27,533 nt of DNA from an uncultured Clostridium sp. (GTDB taxonomy: Bacteria; Bacillota; Clostridia; Clostridiales; Clostridiaceae), in contig CAKVFO010000027.1 of NCBI GenBank assembly GCA_934746785.1, positions 1-27,533 on the forward strand, in the 5' to 3' direction. Positions 24,002-27,533 of this stretch are shown here, one piece after another (position 1 is the first letter of the stretch; each line of letters starts with the position of its first letter). Both the position numbers and the translations under genes were made by a program. The notes below the pieces were generated by a model. That model saw nothing but the letters and a program-made list of their open reading frames with translations, ran no database searches and had not been told where the DNA came from.

Positions 24002-24705
24002 TTTTGAGTACACCTATTCTAGAATGTAGAAATTTATATAAAAAGTATGGAAGTAAAGAAGCTTTAAAAGGTATTAATTTAAAGCTTGAAAGAGGAAAAA
24101 TAATTGGATTATTAGGACCAAATGGAAGTGGAAAGACAACACTTATAAAAATGGCTAATGGACTTATAAGGCCTACAGAAGGAGAAATTATTATAGATGG
24201 TAAGAAACCAGGTATTGAAACTAAAAAGATAGTATCATATCTTCCAGAACGAACTTATTTAAATGATTGGATGAAGGTATGCGATATTGTTAATTTTTTT
24301 GCTGATTTTTATAGTGATTTTGATGAAAATAAGGCTTATGATATGCTTGGAAAACTTAAAATAAATCCAGAAGACAAACTTAAAACTATGTCTAAAGGAA
24401 CTAGAGAAAAGGTACAGCTTATTTTAGTAATGAGCAGAAATGCAGAAATTTACTTTTTAGATGAGCCAATAGCAGGTGTGGATCCGGCAGCACGAGATTA
24501 TATTTTAAAAACTATCTTAAATAATTATAATAAGGATGCAGCAGTGGTAATATCAACACATCTTATTTCTGATATAGAAAAAATTCTAGATGAAGTTGTG
24601 TTTATTAGTTATGGTGAAATTAAACTTCAACAGACAGCAGATGAAATAAGAGAAGCTGAAGGAAAGAGTATTGATGAATTATTTAGGGAGGTATTTAAAT
24701 GTTAG
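23998..24705 (+). CDS. ABC transporter ATP-binding protein (YtrB/CcmA-like exporter class)
   Basis: A 235-residue nucleotide-binding subunit. Walker A GPNGSGKT is at 40-47 and Walker B IYFLDEPIAGVDP near 150-162. The signature is degenerate (MSKGTREK in place of LSGGQ), which is usual in this subgroup of ABC-2-type exporters linked to YtrA regulators. The start overlaps gntR by 4 nt, with AAGGAG just upstream, and the end overlaps the permease by 7 nt. It should energise the membrane protein encoded next; the substrate is unknown. Confidence 0.94.
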   Translation: MILSTPILECRNLYKKYGSKEALKGINLKLERGKIIGLLGPNGSGKTTLIKMANGLIRPTEGEIIIDGKKPGIETKKIVSYLPERTYLNDWMKVCDIVNFFADFYSDFDENKAYDMLGKLKINPEDKLKTMSKGTREKVQLILVMSRNAEIYFLDEPIAGVDPAARDYILKTILNNYNKDAAVVISTHLISDIEKILDEVVFISYGEIKLQQTADEIREAEGKSIDELFREVFKC

Positions 24706-25511
24706 GAAAACTTATAAAATATGAATTTAAGGCAACTAGTAGAAGTCTTATTCCTTTATATGTGGCGTTGCTGGCTATGTCAATAATTAATAAAATATTT
24801 TTTTATATAGACGGGGGAACAGGAAGTTTTCAATTTGCATCTAATATTTTTTTAAATTTTTTCAAGGTAATAGTTCTTTTTGTATTTGCACTTTTATTTT
24901 TTGCCTCTAAAGTTATCACTCTTATAATTATAATACAGAGATTTTATAAAAATCTTTTGAAAGATGAAGGATATTTAATGAATACACTTCCTATTAAAGC
25001 ATCTAATAATATTATTTCTAAATTAATTACTGCTGTTGTATGGAATATTGCTAGTATTATAGTAAGTTTAATATCAATACTTATTATATTTTATGATACA
25101 GCTATGTTTAAAGATTGTATTACGGCAATGGGAATGTTTATAAATGAATGTTTAGCAAGGTTTGGAGGAACATTTTATGTTATTATTTTTGAAATTATTT
25201 TAATGCTAATAGTAATGACTATGGCATCTGTATTGATGATATATATTTCTATGCTGATAGGAAATTTATTCAACAAACATAAGATTCTATGTTCCTTTGC
25301 TGCTTTTGTAATACTGCATTTTGTATTAAATATATTTTCTATAATTCCAATTTACTCTTTTGTTGGTGTTTTTGAATTAGGCATGAGTTTAAGTTTTACC
25401 TTTAAAATACATGCTGCATTTATTATGATTATAGGTTACTTGGTTATACTTTCTATAATTTTATTCTTTGGATCTAATTATATTTTAAAAAATAGATTAA
25501 ATCTAGAATGA
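24699..25511 (+). CDS. ABC-2-type membrane permease of the GntR-linked transporter
   Basis: A 270-residue protein with about six membrane helices (near residues 18-35, 55-85, 110-135, 150-185, 195-220 and 235-262) and basic ends, the layout of ABC-2 permeases. A GYLMNTLPI segment between helices 2 and 3 resembles the coupling loop often seen in clostridial members. The ATG follows GGGAGGT at 6 nt and lies inside the end of the ATPase gene, so subunits are made in step. It has no extracytoplasmic domain large enough to bind a solute, which favours export or sensing of a membrane-active compound. Confidence 0.88.
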   Translation: MLGKLIKYEFKATSRSLIPLYVALLAMSIINKIFFYIDGGTGSFQFASNIFLNFFKVIVLFVFALLFFASKVITLIIIIQRFYKNLLKDEGYLMNTLPIKASNNIISKLITAVVWNIASIIVSLISILIIFYDTAMFKDCITAMGMFINECLARFGGTFYVIIFEIILMLIVMTMASVLMIYISMLIGNLFNKHKILCSFAAFVILHFVLNIFSIIPIYSFVGVFELGMSLSFTFKIHAAFIMIIGYLVILSIILFFGSNYILKNRLNLE

Positions 25512-25529
25512 TAGAAATATAAAAATTTG

Positions 25530-25558
25530 TTGAGAAATAGAAAAAATTATGATATAAG
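25530..25558 (+). promoter_or_regulatory. Promoter of the diguanylate cyclase gene
   Basis: TTGAGA (25530-25535), 17-bp spacer, TATAAG (25553-25558). No terminator is evident between the permease stop and this promoter. Confidence 0.6.
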
Positions 25559-25616
25559 TAAATAAAAGAAATCTATTGGATAAAAAGGGCAAGTTTTAGA
25601 ATTATCAGAGGGAGAT

Positions 25617-27227
25617 ATGATAATTAAAGGCGGGGTAAACTTGTATAATATTAGGGACAAATTTAAATTTATTTATGCATTAATATTTTTTATTTCTATT
25701 ATAATTATTACATTTGCAATACGGGGACAAGGTGATATAAATTTTAATAATGATAATATTGTAAGTTGTGAATTTAAGTGGAAGATATCAAATGAACCTG
25801 AAAATAGAATATCAATTACACATAAAGTTGATGAAGAAATGATAAAAAATAAGTATTTATTTTTTAGATCTAATAATAAAGATGTGGATATATATGTTGA
25901 TGAAAATAAAGTATATGAATATGGAGATGATGCTGCTTTATTTTTATTAAGGGAATGGACATGGCATATAGTAGAGATTAAACCGGAGTATTTAAATAAA
26001 GATATAAAAATAGTTAATAATTCTATGGAATATTTAGATGGAATAGATAAAATAAATTTATCTAATGATAAGATATCAATATTAGCTTATATTATATATA
26101 ATGAACTACCTAGTGTAATAATTAGTATTATTTTTGTATTTATATCTGTAATACTACTTGTGTTCTCTTTACTAACAAGAAAAATTATTAAAAATAACAA
26201 GATAGTATATTTATTTATTTTATCTACATTAGTATCTATAGCTTTTATAATAAATACAAATGTAGTGAGATTACTTTTTAAGAATTATAATGTTTTAAAT
26301 TTAGTATCTTGTGAAATAATAATGCTTATTCCTATGGGGATAATATTACATTATTTAGATGATAAAGACAATAGACTTCCGCATATTGTTGAAGTTATGC
26401 CAGTTTTAAATTTTGTTATATGTAATGGATTATATTTATCAAAAATATTTAAGTTAACGGATGTTATTGTTGTTACTAAATTCATGATGATATTTGAAGC
26501 AGTAGTTTTTACAATAAGTTTTTTTAAGAAAAAATTTATAAAAGGAATTTATGATAAGAAGAAAGGCAGCATTGGTTTTATTATTATGTCTATGCTTATA
26601 ATATTTGATCTTATAAGGAATTCTAAAGTGGAATATAGATATTACTTTTATCTTTCAAAATTAGGAATAGTATTTTATGTTTTAACTTTAGTTTATGACG
26701 TATTTAGAGAAACATTAGATTTATTTATTTCAGCTAAAAATGCAGAGGTATATAAGAAACTAGCTTATAATGATATACTAACAGGAATTTCAAATCGTTT
26801 GGCTTTTGAAAATAGTATGGAAGAGATAGCTAAAAGTTATTTTATTTGTGAAAAGACTTTATTAATAATGATAGATATAAACAATTTGAAGTATATAAAT
26901 GATTCACAAGGGCATGAATATGGAGATGAATATATAATTGATAATATAAATTATATAAATAAAAATATTGATTCACTTGGTAAAATTTACAGAACAGGTG
27001 GAGATGAATTTGTAATAATAGCTTCTAAAAATAATAAGAATATACTTAAAAAGGTTTTTAGGGATATGGAAAATTATATTTCTAAAAACAATAATAAAAT
27101 TAATTTTGCTTATGGATTTGCAGTTTTTAATGATGATATTGATGAAACAATATATGATACATTAAAAAGAGCAGATAAAAATATGTATAAAAATAAAGAA
27201 AAAATAAAAAGGGGTGTTTTATTTTGA
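25617..27227 (+). CDS. Membrane-bound GGDEF diguanylate cyclase
   Basis: A 536-residue signalling enzyme that should make cyclic di-GMP from two GTP. After an N-terminal helix (about 17-35) comes an external domain of about 120 residues, then a block of roughly seven helices (about 155-375), like 7TM sensor modules. A short helix leads to the GGDEF domain from about 380: LAYNDILTGISNR, IDINNLKYINDSQGHEYGD and the canonical RTGGDEF (461-465). The active motif is intact. The inhibitory I-site RxxD, expected five residues before GGDEF, is absent (DSLG there), so product inhibition may be weak. ATG 25617 sits very close to its GAGGGAG site; TTG 25641, after GGCGGGG, is an alternative start. The stop overlaps the next gene by 4 nt. 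Confidence 0.92.
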   Translation: MIIKGGVNLYNIRDKFKFIYALIFFISIIIITFAIRGQGDINFNNDNIVSCEFKWKISNEPENRISITHKVDEEMIKNKYLFFRSNNKDVDIYVDENKVYEYGDDAALFLLREWTWHIVEIKPEYLNKDIKIVNNSMEYLDGIDKINLSNDKISILAYIIYNELPSVIISIIFVFISVILLVFSLLTRKIIKNNKIVYLFILSTLVSIAFIINTNVVRLLFKNYNVLNLVSCEIIMLIPMGIILHYLDDKDNRLPHIVEVMPVLNFVICNGLYLSKIFKLTDVIVVTKFMMIFEAVVFTISFFKKKFIKGIYDKKKGSIGFIIMSMLIIFDLIRNSKVEYRYYFYLSKLGIVFYVLTLVYDVFRETLDLFISAKNAEVYKKLAYNDILTGISNRLAFENSMEEIAKSYFICEKTLLIMIDINNLKYINDSQGHEYGDEYIIDNINYINKNIDSLGKIYRTGGDEFVIIASKNNKNILKKVFRDMENYISKNNNKINFAYGFAVFNDDIDETIYDTLKRADKNMYKNKEKIKRGVLF

Positions 27228-27533
27228 GTAATATTTTTGGTGATGAATTGAAAAAAATAGTTTTAGCAGGGATAGGTGCAGTTGCGGTATCAGCTGAAAA
27301 GTCTAAAGAGATTGTAGATGAACTTATTAAAAAAGGTGAAGTAACTGTAGAACAAGGGAAAATTCTAAATGAAGAATTGAAGAGAAAAATTAATGAAAAA
27401 ACTAAGGAATTTAAAGATGAGAATAAAGAAGATAAAAGTGATAAGGTATCTGAAGTTTTAGATGAATTAAGTAAAATGAGTCCTGAAGAATTAGAAAAGG
27501 TTAAAGAAAAGTTACAGGACAATGAAGAAAAAC
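27224..27533 (+). CDS. Phasin-like coiled-coil protein (partial, runs off the window)
   Basis: The TTG start at 27224 overlaps the diguanylate cyclase stop (TTGA) and follows AAAGGGGTG at about 7 nt. At least 103 residues are present. The N-terminal ELKKIVLAGIGAVAVSAEKS and the phrase VDELIKKGEVTVEQGK are characteristic of small phasin-family proteins of clostridia, which in my recollection often precede an AarF/UbiB-type kinase gene. A highly charged helical region follows, rich in Lys and Glu. Phasins coat polyester granules in other bacteria; in clostridia the role is unclear. A minus-strand frame over 27127-27522 is its shadow. Confidence 0.8.
   Translation, partial: MSNIFGDELKKIVLAGIGAVAVSAEKSKEIVDELIKKGEVTVEQGKILNEELKRKINEKTKEFKDENKEDKSDKVSEVLDELSKMSPEELEKVKEKLQDNEEK

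Noticed and set aside
27127..27522. 131-codon minus-strand Ser/Leu/Phe-rich ORF at the right end
   Set aside because: A shadow of the phasin-like gene, whose plus-strand frame has a ribosome-binding site and recognisable family phrases.

Overview
The window is very AT-rich, with strong AGGAGG/AAGGGGG ribosome-binding sites, short A/T-rich intergenic regions and many TTGaca-17-TATAAT promoters. The gene content (DegV, AI-2E family permease, CooS-type CO dehydrogenase, YtrA-type GntR/ABC cassette, phasin-like protein) fits a strict anaerobe, most likely a Clostridium sensu stricto. No rRNA, tRNA or CRISPR array was seen. This is an ordinary chromosomal segment broken by one decayed insertion sequence.

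Layout. 1-729: gene-free repeat field: a 75-bp tandem array, an 84-bp direct repeat that carries a perfect hairpin, and diverged units in inverted orientation. 730-3331 (minus): histidine kinase, a small broken ORF, and a DegV fatty-acid-binding protein. 3507-4679 (plus): AI-2E family permease, ending at a long hairpin shared with the convergent gene. 4789-6822 (minus): a large uncharacterised P-loop ATPase, divergent from a small coiled-coil protein (7093-7725). 7863-11462 (minus): a secreted double-headed 5'-nucleotidase/cyclic phosphodiesterase whose promoter holds a PurR-like box. 11636-16146 (minus): a four-gene operon of solute-binding lipoprotein, permease and ATPase of the nitrate/sulfonate/taurine class followed by cooS.

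16550-20171 (minus): remnant of a MATE exporter, then MacB-like ATPase, FtsX-like permease and a small barrel-sandwich (biotinyl/lipoyl-like) protein. 20170-21511: a degenerate IS30-family element; the 5' part of the MATE gene is missing on its far side. 21662-23335 (plus): M3 oligoendopeptidase with a strong terminator. 23633-25511 (plus): YtrA-type GntR regulator, ABC ATPase and ABC-2-like permease behind a promoter overlapped by a perfect 10-bp inverted repeat. 25617-27533 (plus): membrane diguanylate cyclase, overlapping by 4 nt the start of a phasin-like gene that runs off the window.

The strongest lead is the CooS operon. The enzyme keeps all B- and D-cluster cysteines and nearly all C-cluster ligands, but the residue aligned with the C-cluster ligand Cys333 of CODH-II is aspartate (Asp382). 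The gene has no cooC, cooF or acs partners here and is instead the last gene of an ABC importer operon, with two dyads sharing CATAAT/ATTATG half-sites just upstream of the promoter. This suggests a CO-dehydrogenase-like enzyme with altered metal-cluster chemistry tied to uptake of a specific solute. It is an inference, not a demonstrated function.
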